DNA from: DTU019 sp050949825
GTDB taxonomy: Bacteria; Bacillota; Syntrophomonadia; Syntrophomonadales; Syntrophomonadaceae
Assembly: GCA_050949825.1 (NCBI GenBank)
Contig: JBMNGL010000013.1
Location: 248,001-312,000 of the forward strand
DNA: 64,000 nt
Direction of reading: 5' to 3'
The first letter of the stretch is position 1. Each line of letters starts with the position of its first letter. Below are positions 35,863 to 43,687 of the stretch, piece after piece. The notes below the pieces were generated by a model. It ran no database searches and was not told the DNA's origin. It saw nothing but the letters and a program-made list of their open reading frames with translations. A program made the translations under genes and the position numbers.

Positions 35863-36969
35863 TTATGGTTTCAGCAACTCCTCCATTTGTTGTGCAGAAG
35901 GTCTGCTGGGTATGGTGGCGATGGTCCGGCCCTTATACTCGAAAATACTGTAATCCCGGTCAGTAATCTCCCCAATAACGGCTGCAATGCCGTTTTGAGC
36001 ACGAATAGCCGCCAATACTTCATCAACATACTGCGGCTCAACTTGCAGCAACATGCGCGCTTGAGTCTCGCAAATAAAGATTTCTTCCGGGGTAATCTCA
36101 GCAACCTTTACCGGCACCTTATCCAGATCGATTTTGGCTCCCAATCCTCCAAAGCGGGCTGATTCGCATACAGCCGCCCCTATTCCGGCTGCTCCCAAAT
36201 CAGAACAAGCCTTGATTTTGCCGGTAGTGAATGCAGACAGGGTGGCTTCCATAGTAGATCTTTCCTCAACAAAAAGGGCCTGGGCCGGTTGCATAACATC
36301 TACCAGCCCCGCTCGATACAGGGTATCATTACCGTCGGTGCCGGTCTCTCCGATGATTATGATTTTGTCGCCGGGAGATTTGGCCGGTTTGGTAAGCGGC
36401 CGTTCGGTAACCTGTTTGCCAATCACGGCTACTACTATGGCGGGAACGATGTCGCTGAAAGAGGTCGAAAAGCCGCCGCCCACCACAAATACACCCATGG
36501 CGGCACACATATCCGCCATTCCTTTGAGCATCAGGTTTATTCTGTCTTGACTGGTCATTATTTCACATTTGCCGCAAGTGCATTTACCCTCAAAACCGCA
36601 GGGACCGACAATCACTTCCTGTTCCAGCGGGCGGGTGCCGATAAAATCTAAAAGGAACATGGGTCTGGCGCCCATGGCGACAACATCCCGCATCGCTCCT
36701 CCGGCTCCGGTGGCAGCAGCATCATAAGGCCGGGGCACACCGGGTGAACAGTGGCTTTCCATTTTAGCGGTAATAAAGCAATCTGTGCCGGGGATTTTTA
36801 CCACGGCAGCATCATCATTGGCATCGGGTCCCACCAGCAAGGCCCCAGGCCAGGTCTGGTCTATTTTCTGATTAAGCTGTTTAAATAGAGCAAAATCAAT
36901 GGCCTTGTCGGTATTGTGATGCAAATGTACAAACAATGCATGCATAAGTGCCTTTTCAATCGTATTCAT
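35863..36969 (-). CDS. AIR synthase-related (PurL/PurM-like) protein with Cys insertion
   Basis: A 368-residue ATP-using protein of the PurM/PurL/HypE/ThiL superfamily. It is closest in text to the first half of FGAM synthase: GPDANDDAAVVKI, KMESHCSPG, GAGGAMRDVVAMGARPM, then GGGFSTSF and CSDLGAAGIG. PurL's ESHNHPS is changed to ESHCSPG, so the second His is lost. A Cys-rich loop CTCGKC follows GFEG, not usual in PurL or PurM. Length is half of Firmicute PurL (about 730). It is therefore probably not the purine enzyme. AGGAGG lies 11 bases ahead of the ATG. A MITE sits 38 bases upstream. Confidence 0.75.
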   Translation of the reverse strand: MNTIEKALMHALFVHLHHNTDKAIDFALFKQLNQKIDQTWPGALLVGPDANDDAAVVKIPGTDCFITAKMESHCSPGVPRPYDAAATGAGGAMRDVVAMGARPMFLLDFIGTRPLEQEVIVGPCGFEGKCTCGKCEIMTSQDRINLMLKGMADMCAAMGVFVVGGGFSTSFSDIVPAIVVAVIGKQVTERPLTKPAKSPGDKIIIIGETGTDGNDTLYRAGLVDVMQPAQALFVEERSTMEATLSAFTTGKIKACSDLGAAGIGAAVCESARFGGLGAKIDLDKVPVKVAEITPEEIFICETQARMLLQVEPQYVDEVLAAIRAQNGIAAVIGEITDRDYSIFEYKGRTIATIPSRPSAQQMEELLKP

Positions 36970-37006
36970 TTAACTAACTGCCTCCTGTTTATTTGGAATT
37001 TAATCT

Positions 37007-37158
37007 TGATTCCACTGCAAAAAGGTATAATTCACAGGTTTGAATACATAAATATTCGTCGCCAGACTTCGCAGGGTGTTGCTGCCATGCTGCGTCTAAC
37101 GGCTCCTACATATTTATACATTCAAACAACGTGATTGGGGGTTTTGGCAGTGGAATCA
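37007..37158. mobile_element. Foldback MITE, short form (copy 2)
   Basis: A 152-bp element with ends TGATTCCACTGCAAAAA and (T)TTTGGCAGTGGAATCA, inner inverted repeats GTTTGAATACATAAATAT / ATATTTATACATTCAAAC, and the shared core TTCGTCGCCAGACTT and GTCTAACGGCTCCTAC. ATCT flanks both sides and may be a target duplication. It is inserted 38 bases before the PurL-like start codon and could have changed that promoter. Confidence 0.82.
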
Positions 37159-37380
37159 ATCTCGCTGCACTAAGATAAATATTTGATTTTTTGGCCCGAA
37201 TCATCCTTTCCAACACAAGTTATTATAATTATATCCACAAAATATATATATAGTCTATTAGTGGCAGAGGGACTTTAATGCTTGCTGCTCGTGTATACCT
37301 GTTGTGAACGAGTGTTGGTTTATCCTCTTTCGTGATAGAATGACCATAATATAGCTATTAATAAGGAGGAGGCTGGCATT

Positions 37381-37920
37381 ATGTTGGTTATGGAGAAAAC
37401 CGCCTTGTTGATTGTAGATATACAGGGGGTGCTGGCGCGGACAGTATATGAGTCCAATCTGATCTATGGTAATTGGCAAAAACTCATTAAAGCTGCCCAG
37501 CTTTTTCAACTGCCCATTATACTGCTGGAACAAAATCCCCGGGGGCTGGAACCGACAATTCCCGAGCTGCGTGAATTGCTGGGAGATCTGCCCCCTATAG
37601 AAAAAATGACCTTTAATGCCTGTTTAAATGAGGAGTTTTTGAATAAGCTTAAGGAAACAGGAAGAGAGCAGATTCTTGTCGCCGGCATTGAGGCTCATGT
37701 CTGCGTTTACCAAACCGTCTGCGGCTTGCTTAAGGAACCTTACCAGATATATGTAGCATCGGATGCCGTGTCCTCTCGCACCTCCTGGAATCGAATGGCG
37801 GCCTTGCAACGCATGCGGGAGCTGGGGGCGGTCATCACTAGCACCGAGATGGCCCTGTTTGAAATGATGAGGACCTCAGAAGGGGAACTGTTCAGGCAGT
37901 TCATTAAAATCGTAAAATAA
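37381..37920 (+). CDS. Isochorismatase-family cysteine hydrolase
   Basis: A 179-residue hydrolase of the isochorismatase/nicotinamidase fold. The catalytic triad is visible: Asp13 in IVDIQG, Lys75 in EKMTFNAC and Cys108 in GIEAHVCVYQT. The family cleaves amides or vinyl ethers (nicotinamide, N-carbamoylsarcosine, isochorismate); this one resembles the YcaC-type group with unknown substrate. AAGGAGGAGG precedes ATG 37381. It stands alone and starts ~220 bases after the MITE. Confidence 0.88.
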   Translation: MLVMEKTALLIVDIQGVLARTVYESNLIYGNWQKLIKAAQLFQLPIILLEQNPRGLEPTIPELRELLGDLPPIEKMTFNACLNEEFLNKLKETGREQILVAGIEAHVCVYQTVCGLLKEPYQIYVASDAVSSRTSWNRMAALQRMRELGAVITSTEMALFEMMRTSEGELFRQFIKIVK

Positions 37921-37955
37921 ACCTGAGCAGCAAACCCTATTGGGGATTCAGGTTT
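37919..37955 (+). terminator. Weak hairpin after the hydrolase gene
   Basis: AAACCTGA and TCAGGTTT flank a 21-base loop, beginning in the stop codon. The T-run is short. Confidence 0.35.
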
Positions 37956-38048
37956 GTCGATGCACCAGGTTGTATGACGCATTTCATCAGGATAATAACA
38001 ACCATCTGAGGAGACCGGTCCCCTTAACATGAAACGGGAGGGCCAATA

Positions 38049-38693
38049 TTGAAATATGTATTCACATTTGTATTGACGGCCTTTTTGATGGTTATGACCA
38101 TTGGTTGCCAGGGTTCAGCAGGTTCAAAGCAGCCGCCTGCGACACCGCCAGGCAGCAGCCAAATTAATCCTACTGACAATCAAAAACAATTGCCGCTCAA
38201 TGACAACACCCTGCATGCCGGCCAGAGTGCTGCCAGCCTCGGCGGGATTAGGCTGGGAATGACCGTAGAGCAGCTTGATAGCCTGTTGGACCAGGTGTCT
38301 TATACTGAGACATTTGAAAGCGAGGGTGGATATTTCGGAGAGAGTCTGCGGATTCGCCAGTATACACGGCAATATCCGCATGACTGCCAGATTGTCCTCG
38401 GGCAAACCTCCGGGAAGGTCCTGCAGATTGATGTATATTCGGCTTCTTATCCCACTGATTTGGGGGTAAAAGTGGACGACCGCTGCGCAGACGCTTTAAA
38501 GAGATACCGCACCCAGTACAAAGAATGGGTAGGGCATCAAAGCGACCAACCCCTGGTTGGTTGGTTTGAAACCGAGGCCGGCGTTCTGGTAATATTCTCC
38601 TGTATGGAAAACCAGGATCGCATTAACCAAAACCTTCAGGCTGACAGTCGAATTACCGCCATCACCCTGGGGCGAGTAGAATATTTTGATTGA
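38049..38693 (+). CDS. Lipoprotein of unknown function
   Basis: A 214-residue lipoprotein. TTG 38049 follows GGGAGGGCC; the signal ends in lipobox TIGC, Cys near residue 20, followed by a Gln/Pro/Ser/Asn-rich linker of about 40 residues. The globular part begins at LGGIRLGMTVEQLDSLLD, a pattern seen in small secreted domains that recognise a ligand or partner, and ends in DSRITAITLGRVEYF. No family name can be given. Not clearly in an operon; 114 bases lie before the next start. Confidence 0.65.
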   Translation: MKYVFTFVLTAFLMVMTIGCQGSAGSKQPPATPPGSSQINPTDNQKQLPLNDNTLHAGQSAASLGGIRLGMTVEQLDSLLDQVSYTETFESEGGYFGESLRIRQYTRQYPHDCQIVLGQTSGKVLQIDVYSASYPTDLGVKVDDRCADALKRYRTQYKEWVGHQSDQPLVGWFETEAGVLVIFSCMENQDRINQNLQADSRITAITLGRVEYFD

Positions 38694-38807
38694 GGCAAGC
38701 CTGTTAAAAAGACCTGCCCCAGAACAGTCTGGCATCGCTTGCGTGAGGGCTAATAGTGGGGTATGCTGGTTATCGATATAGGTGCTGAACTGACGAGGAG
38801 GTTATCT

Positions 38808-39158
38808 ATGTCCAATCCAAATAAGATTATTGTGGAAATCCTGGCCGGCACCAGGGGAATGGGCGGCGCCTGCGCAGGATGTGTTTCAGGAAGCTGCTGC
38901 GGTACGGAAGACTACGAGGCTTTAACTGAGAAGGTAGCAAAGGAATTGCAGGACGAGTACAGCGACCGGGTTGAGATCAGGTATGTGGATGTGGATCAGG
39001 TTGGTTTGGGGCCATATCCCAAGGTAAGAAATGTTTTAACCATCGGGTATAAATATCCGATCACAGTAATTGATGGCAAACCTCGCTTAGCCGGTGGGGT
39101 GAGCCTGGAACAAATTAAAGAGATTGTTGAAGAAACCATTAATCAACCTCCGGTTTAA
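38808..39158 (+). CDS. Small thioredoxin-like/YuzD-like Cys protein
   Basis: A 116-residue soluble protein. An N-terminal strand KIIVEILAGT is followed by a Cys-rich loop (CAGCVSGSCCG), then a helix, the strand VEIRYVDVD and YPITVIDGKPRLAGGVS, which is the thioredoxin-like cis-Pro region. This layout resembles the YuzD/DUF1462 family of small disulfide proteins. Redox or metal binding is likely; substrate unknown. ATG 38808 follows GAGGAGG; an upstream ATG at 38763 is not supported. It lies just before miaB, with a terminator between. Confidence 0.62.
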   Translation: MSNPNKIIVEILAGTRGMGGACAGCVSGSCCGTEDYEALTEKVAKELQDEYSDRVEIRYVDVDQVGLGPYPKVRNVLTIGYKYPITVIDGKPRLAGGVSLEQIKEIVEETINQPPV

Positions 39159-39173
39159 ACACTAATTGCCGCC

Positions 39174-39199
39174 AGCAGGGCAAGCCCTGCTTTATTCTA
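39174..39199 (+). terminator. Terminator before miaB
   Basis: AGCAGGGC and GCCCTGCT around two bases, then TTATTCTATT. Confidence 0.6.
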
Positions 39200-39224
39200 T
39201 TAAGCCATAAAGGGGATTGTTCTC

Positions 39225-40565
39225 ATGTCAGCCAGACTTGAATGTCAGAACCAGGAAAAAAGCTACTTTATCCTTACCTATGGCTGCCAAATGAATGTGC
39301 GCGACTCCGAGGTAATGGCCGGATTGTTGCAAGGTGCGGGTTACAGCGCCGCCCCAAGCCCGGAAGAAGCCTCCTTGATTGTCTTTAATACCTGCAGCGT
39401 CAGACACTCGGCGGAAAATAAAGTATACGGCAAACTGGGTGAAATAGTGGCTTTAAAACGCAAGGACCCCGGCAAGATAATAGCCTTTGGGGGCTGCATG
39501 GCCCAGCTTGCCGAGGTTAGGCAAATACTAAAAAAGCATCGGGTAGACATCATATTTGGCACCCTCAACCTGCATGAGCTGCCCGGCCTGGTCCGCCGTG
39601 CAGAAGAAGGCCAACAGCCGGTAGTGCAGGTATGGGATAAAGAAGGCACCATTATTGAACCATTGCCTTCGCAACGGGCTGGAGGATACAGCGCCTTTGT
39701 GAATATCATGTTTGGCTGCAATAACTTCTGCAGTTATTGTATTGTGCCTTATACCCGGGGCCGGGAACGCAGCCGGGAAGCAGCAGAAGTGATTCGCGAG
39801 ATAAAGGAATTGGCAGAGGTCGGCTATAAAGAAGTGACCCTGTTGGGGCAAAATGTCAATTCTTATGGCCGAGGCCTGGCTGACAATATTGATTTTCCCG
39901 ACTTGCTCAATAAGGTGGCCGAGGTTCCGGGAGTTGAACGCATCCGCTTCACCACCTCCCACCCGAAGGATCTTTCGGATAAATTAATTGACACCATGGC
40001 CGCCAACCCCAAGGTTTGTGAGCATATCCATGTTGCCATGCAATCGGGCAGCAACCGCATTTTGAGATTGATGAACCGGGGGTACAGCCGGGAACATTAT
40101 CTGGAGAGGGTACAGGCCTTGCGCGAGCGTGTCCCCGGGGTGGCCATCAGCACGGATATTATTGTCGGCTTCCCCGGAGAAAGCGAAGCGGATTTCGCCG
40201 ATACTTTGGATATGATCAAAAAGGTCCGCTTCGATTCAGCCTTTACCTTTATGTATTCTGTCCGCACCGGTACCAAAGCGGCCTTTATGGAAGATCATTT
40301 GCCATTGGAAACCAAACGCGCCCGCCTGCATCAATTGACACAACTGCAGTACAGTATCGCCCTGGAAATCAATCGCAGCCTGGAAGGAAGCTGGCAGGAA
40401 GTCCTGGTAGAAGGGCCGAGCAAAACCGATGCCAGCAAACTGACCTCGCGCAGCCGCAGCAACCGCATCATCATATTTTCTGGACCGGATGATATCATTG
40501 GTAAGCTAATCCATGTTAAAATAACAGAAGCCAGAACATTTTCGCTGTTCGGCACCTTAAGGTGA
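39225..40565 (+). CDS. miaB: tRNA-2-methylthio-N6-dimethylallyladenosine synthase
   Basis: A 446-residue radical-SAM methylthiotransferase that adds the ms2 group to i6A37 of tRNAs reading UNN codons. The N-terminal domain carries the auxiliary cluster cysteines (TYGCQMN, NTCSVRHSAENK, GGCMAQ). The radical-SAM triad is in GCNNFCSYCIVPYTRGRERS. A TRAM domain ends the protein. It acts after MiaA, which is encoded 9 kb downstream. Start at ATG 39225 after AAAGGGGA. The downstream ricA-like gene begins within 30 bases. Confidence 0.97.
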   Translation: MSARLECQNQEKSYFILTYGCQMNVRDSEVMAGLLQGAGYSAAPSPEEASLIVFNTCSVRHSAENKVYGKLGEIVALKRKDPGKIIAFGGCMAQLAEVRQILKKHRVDIIFGTLNLHELPGLVRRAEEGQQPVVQVWDKEGTIIEPLPSQRAGGYSAFVNIMFGCNNFCSYCIVPYTRGRERSREAAEVIREIKELAEVGYKEVTLLGQNVNSYGRGLADNIDFPDLLNKVAEVPGVERIRFTTSHPKDLSDKLIDTMAANPKVCEHIHVAMQSGSNRILRLMNRGYSREHYLERVQALRERVPGVAISTDIIVGFPGESEADFADTLDMIKKVRFDSAFTFMYSVRTGTKAAFMEDHLPLETKRARLHQLTQLQYSIALEINRSLEGSWQEVLVEGPSKTDASKLTSRSRSNRIIIFSGPDDIIGKLIHVKITEARTFSLFGTLR

Positions 40566-40591
40566 TCAAAACTGTTAGGAGGAAACCAACC

Positions 40592-40975
40592 TTGAATAGA
40601 GAAACCATCATCAAACTGGCCATGGAATTGGGGTCATCCATAGCCGCTTCCGACGAATTGGGACAGGTAAAGCACTTGCAGGATCGACTGCAGGAGGATG
40701 AAACCGCCCTGGGACTGGTTATGAGATACCAGGACGCCCGCATGAACCTGGAAAATAAGCAAAAGGAAGGGCAAATTATTGGTCCCAATGATGAAAACCA
40801 TCTCAATATACTGGAACAGCAACTGCAAAGCAATGCCCTGGTTCAGCAGTTGATGGAGGCGCAGGAGAAGTTTAACAACCTGATGCAAGCGGTGTATTTC
40901 GCCATGAACCAGAGCCTTTCCGGGGGGTGCAGCCCCGACGGCTGCGGCGACTCATGCAGCGGCTGCGACCACTAG
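40592..40975 (+). CDS. ricA: YlbF/YmcA-family protein, RicA-like
   Basis: A 127-residue helical protein of the YlbF/YmcA (RicF/RicA) family. In Bacillus the RicA-RicF-RicT complex holds Fe-S clusters, supports RNase Y maturation of operon mRNAs, and favours sporulation and biofilm genes. Here the C-terminus ends in a Cys-rich tail (GGCSPDGCGDSCSGCDH) with five Cys, fit to bind a cluster. ymcA follows miaB in Bacillus too, so RicA is preferred to RicF. TTG 40592 stands nine bases after AGGAGG; a GTG inside miaB is less likely. A terminator follows. Confidence 0.75.
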   Translation: MNRETIIKLAMELGSSIAASDELGQVKHLQDRLQEDETALGLVMRYQDARMNLENKQKEGQIIGPNDENHLNILEQQLQSNALVQQLMEAQEKFNNLMQAVYFAMNQSLSGGCSPDGCGDSCSGCDH

Positions 40976-41001
40976 ACCTATTAATGATTTAATGATAAGA
41001 T

Positions 41002-41029
41002 AAAGACCCCGATACGGGTCTTTCTTTTT
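41002..41029 (+). terminator. Terminator after ricA-like gene
   Basis: AAAGACCC and GGGTCTTT (8 bp, 6-base loop), then CTTTTTG. Confidence 0.85.
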
Positions 41030-41082
41030 GCCTGGGCAAATGTCCCGGGGCCTTTGATACTTAATAAAAGAGGAGGCCTATC

Positions 41083-43659
41083 TTGTCACGGTTTACTCCC
41101 ATGATCGAACAATATCTGCATATTAAACAACAGCATCAGGATGCCATCCTTTTCTTTCGTTTGGGTGATTTTTATGAGATGTTCTTTGAGGATGCACAGC
41201 TGGCCTCCCGCGAACTGGAGATTGTATTGACGGCCCGTGACGGTGGCCCCGGCGAGCGAATTCCGATGTGCGGCATTCCCTATCATGCGGCCAGCGGCTA
41301 TATAGCCAAACTGGTTGCTGTTGGCTATAAAATTGCCATTTGTGAGCAGGTAGAAGACCCTAAAAACGCCCGGGGTATTGTCAAACGCGAGGTAATAAAA
41401 ATCATTACCCCCGGAACTATAACAGATGAAAACATACTGGAGGAAGACCGCAATAATTACCTGGCAGCAGTGGTTGAGAATAAACAATGTTTCGGCCTGG
41501 CCTATGTTGATGTCTCCACCGGGGAATTTCAGGTAACCGAGTTTGAGGGCGCCTCTGCCCTGGTCCAGTTGAGCGCTGAACTGCAGCGTCTTGCCCCGGC
41601 CGAATGTCTGATTGACAGCAGCACCGAGCTTTATTCACAGTACTGGACCAACCCGGAGTGGCCTTTTAAGGCGGTGGCAGGCAGCATACCCGAGCCGGCT
41701 TTGCAGCTTAGCCAGGCCAGGCAGGTGCTGATGAATCATTTTCAAACCGTTACCCTGGAAGGCTTCGGCCTCAAAGGTTACACCTCCGGGATACAGGCTG
41801 CCGCTGCCATCATACTGTTTCTGGAGGACACCCATAAACAGCATTTGCAGCATGTATCGGCCCTGAGGATATACCATCCACAGCAATACCTGAACATGGA
41901 TGCCGCCTCCAGGAAGAACCTGGAGATCACCAGCAGCCTGCGTGAAGGCACTCGTCAAGGCAGTTTGTTCGGCATCCTCAACCGCTGCCAGACCAGTATG
42001 GGCAAGCGCCAGCTAAGGCGCTGGCTGGAGCAGCCGCTGCGGCAGGTGAAAGCCATCAATGAACGCCTGGACGGGGTGGAGGAATTGTTTCAGCAGATTG
42101 AGCTGCGCGAGCAGCTGACAGCGGTGTTGCAGTCTATTTATGATATGGAGCGTTTGTGCGGCAAGTTAGGCAACGGTTCAGCCCATGCCCGCGATCTGCT
42201 GGCCTTGAAATCTTCCTGCCGGGCGATCGGTGATTTGAAAAAGGCCTTGAGTTCCTGTCAAAACCGGCTGCTGCAAGAGGCCGCAGAAATGGACAACCTG
42301 GAGGATTTGGCTGCGCTCATTGAGGCCTCCATAAGCCCCGACGCTCCACTTGCGCTGAAAGAGGGCGGCCTTATTAAGCCCGGTTTTGACGCGGATATAG
42401 ACGATCTCAAGCGTTTGTCCAGCGAAGGCGCCGCCTGGCTGGTGGAGTTTGAGAATAAGGAGAAAGAGCGCACCGGCATCAAATACCTGAAGGTGGGTTT
42501 CAATAAGGTGTTCGGCTATTATTTGGAAATCAGCCGCTCCAATCTGCACCTCATCCCGCCTGACTATGTGCGCAAACAAACCCTGGTCAATACGGAACGA
42601 TTTATCTGTGAACCCTTGAAACAATATGAAGATAAAATCCTGGGGGCCAGGGAAAGGCTGTTCACTCTGGAGTACGAGGCCTTTGTTCGGGTTAGAACTG
42701 CTCTACTGGAACACCTGCAGCGCATTCAGGACAGTGCTGCCCGGGTGGCTTGCATAGATGCCCTGTTATCCCTGGCCGACAGCGCTTTCCGCTATGATTA
42801 TGTTCGTCCCCGGGTGGATGAAAGTGGTAGAATGGAGATTAAGGGTGGCCGTCATCCGGTAGTGGAGCATTTTTTGCAAGAATCCCACTTTGTACCCAAT
42901 GATGTGCGCATGGACTGCGATCAATCTCGTTTCCTGCTCATTACCGGACCCAACATGGGGGGTAAGAGCACCTATATGCGGCAAATCGCACTTATCACGG
43001 TTATGGCCCAGGCGGGCAGCTTTGTTCCAGCCTGTGAGGCGCATATTGGGGTGGTGGATCAGATATTTACCCGCATTGGTGCCAGTGATGACCTGACCTC
43101 GGGCCAGAGCACCTTTATGGTAGAAATGGTGGAAGTGGCCAATATCCTGCATAATGCCAGCAAAAACAGCCTGGTTATCCTCGATGAGATCGGGCGCGGC
43201 ACCAGCACCTTTGACGGACTGAGTATAGCCCGGGCAGTCAGTGAATACCTGGTGGAGAAGACCTTAGCCCGCACCTTATTTGCCACCCATTATCATGAAC
43301 TCACCTCCCTGGCCGATCAATGGCCGGGCATTGTAAACCTTTCGGTTTCAGTAAAAGAGACCGGGGATACGGTGGTGTTTTTAAAAAAGGTCTTGCCGGG
43401 AAAAGCTGATAAGAGTTATGGCATTCATGTAGCCCGCCTGGCCGGGTTGCCGAGCAAGGTTCTGCAGCGTTCCGAGCAGATCTTAAACGAACTGGAATCC
43501 GGGGCAAATTCGCCTCAGATTAAGCAAATGCTGGAGCAGCCGGTCTTGTTTGCGGTCGAGAACCCGATCTTAACGCAATTGCGGGAGCTGGATGTGGACG
43601 GTTTGAGCGCCCGTGAAGCTTTAAATATTCTCTATCAGTGGAAAAGCGAGCTTGATTAA
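41083..43659 (+). CDS. mutS: DNA mismatch repair protein MutS
   Basis: An 858-residue mismatch-recognition ATPase. The N-terminal mismatch-binding domain has FFRLGDFYEMF, with the Phe-x-Glu motif that stacks on the mispair. The ATPase has Walker A GPNMGGKST, the DLTSGQSTFMVEM loop and Walker B LVILDEIGRGTS, then ATHYHEL. TTG at 41083 is used, after AAGAGGAGG. It begins an operon-like run with hyuA-like, HDAC-like, mutL, ypiP-like, miaA and hfq, all on the plus strand with small gaps. Confidence 0.98.
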   Translation: MSRFTPMIEQYLHIKQQHQDAILFFRLGDFYEMFFEDAQLASRELEIVLTARDGGPGERIPMCGIPYHAASGYIAKLVAVGYKIAICEQVEDPKNARGIVKREVIKIITPGTITDENILEEDRNNYLAAVVENKQCFGLAYVDVSTGEFQVTEFEGASALVQLSAELQRLAPAECLIDSSTELYSQYWTNPEWPFKAVAGSIPEPALQLSQARQVLMNHFQTVTLEGFGLKGYTSGIQAAAAIILFLEDTHKQHLQHVSALRIYHPQQYLNMDAASRKNLEITSSLREGTRQGSLFGILNRCQTSMGKRQLRRWLEQPLRQVKAINERLDGVEELFQQIELREQLTAVLQSIYDMERLCGKLGNGSAHARDLLALKSSCRAIGDLKKALSSCQNRLLQEAAEMDNLEDLAALIEASISPDAPLALKEGGLIKPGFDADIDDLKRLSSEGAAWLVEFENKEKERTGIKYLKVGFNKVFGYYLEISRSNLHLIPPDYVRKQTLVNTERFICEPLKQYEDKILGARERLFTLEYEAFVRVRTALLEHLQRIQDSAARVACIDALLSLADSAFRYDYVRPRVDESGRMEIKGGRHPVVEHFLQESHFVPNDVRMDCDQSRFLLITGPNMGGKSTYMRQIALITVMAQAGSFVPACEAHIGVVDQIFTRIGASDDLTSGQSTFMVEMVEVANILHNASKNSLVILDEIGRGTSTFDGLSIARAVSEYLVEKTLARTLFATHYHELTSLADQWPGIVNLSVSVKETGDTVVFLKKVLPGKADKSYGIHVARLAGLPSKVLQRSEQILNELESGANSPQIKQMLEQPVLFAVENPILTQLRELDVDGLSAREALNILYQWKSELD

Positions 43660-43687
43660 CCGTTTGTACATAGAGGAGGTGTTGCGT

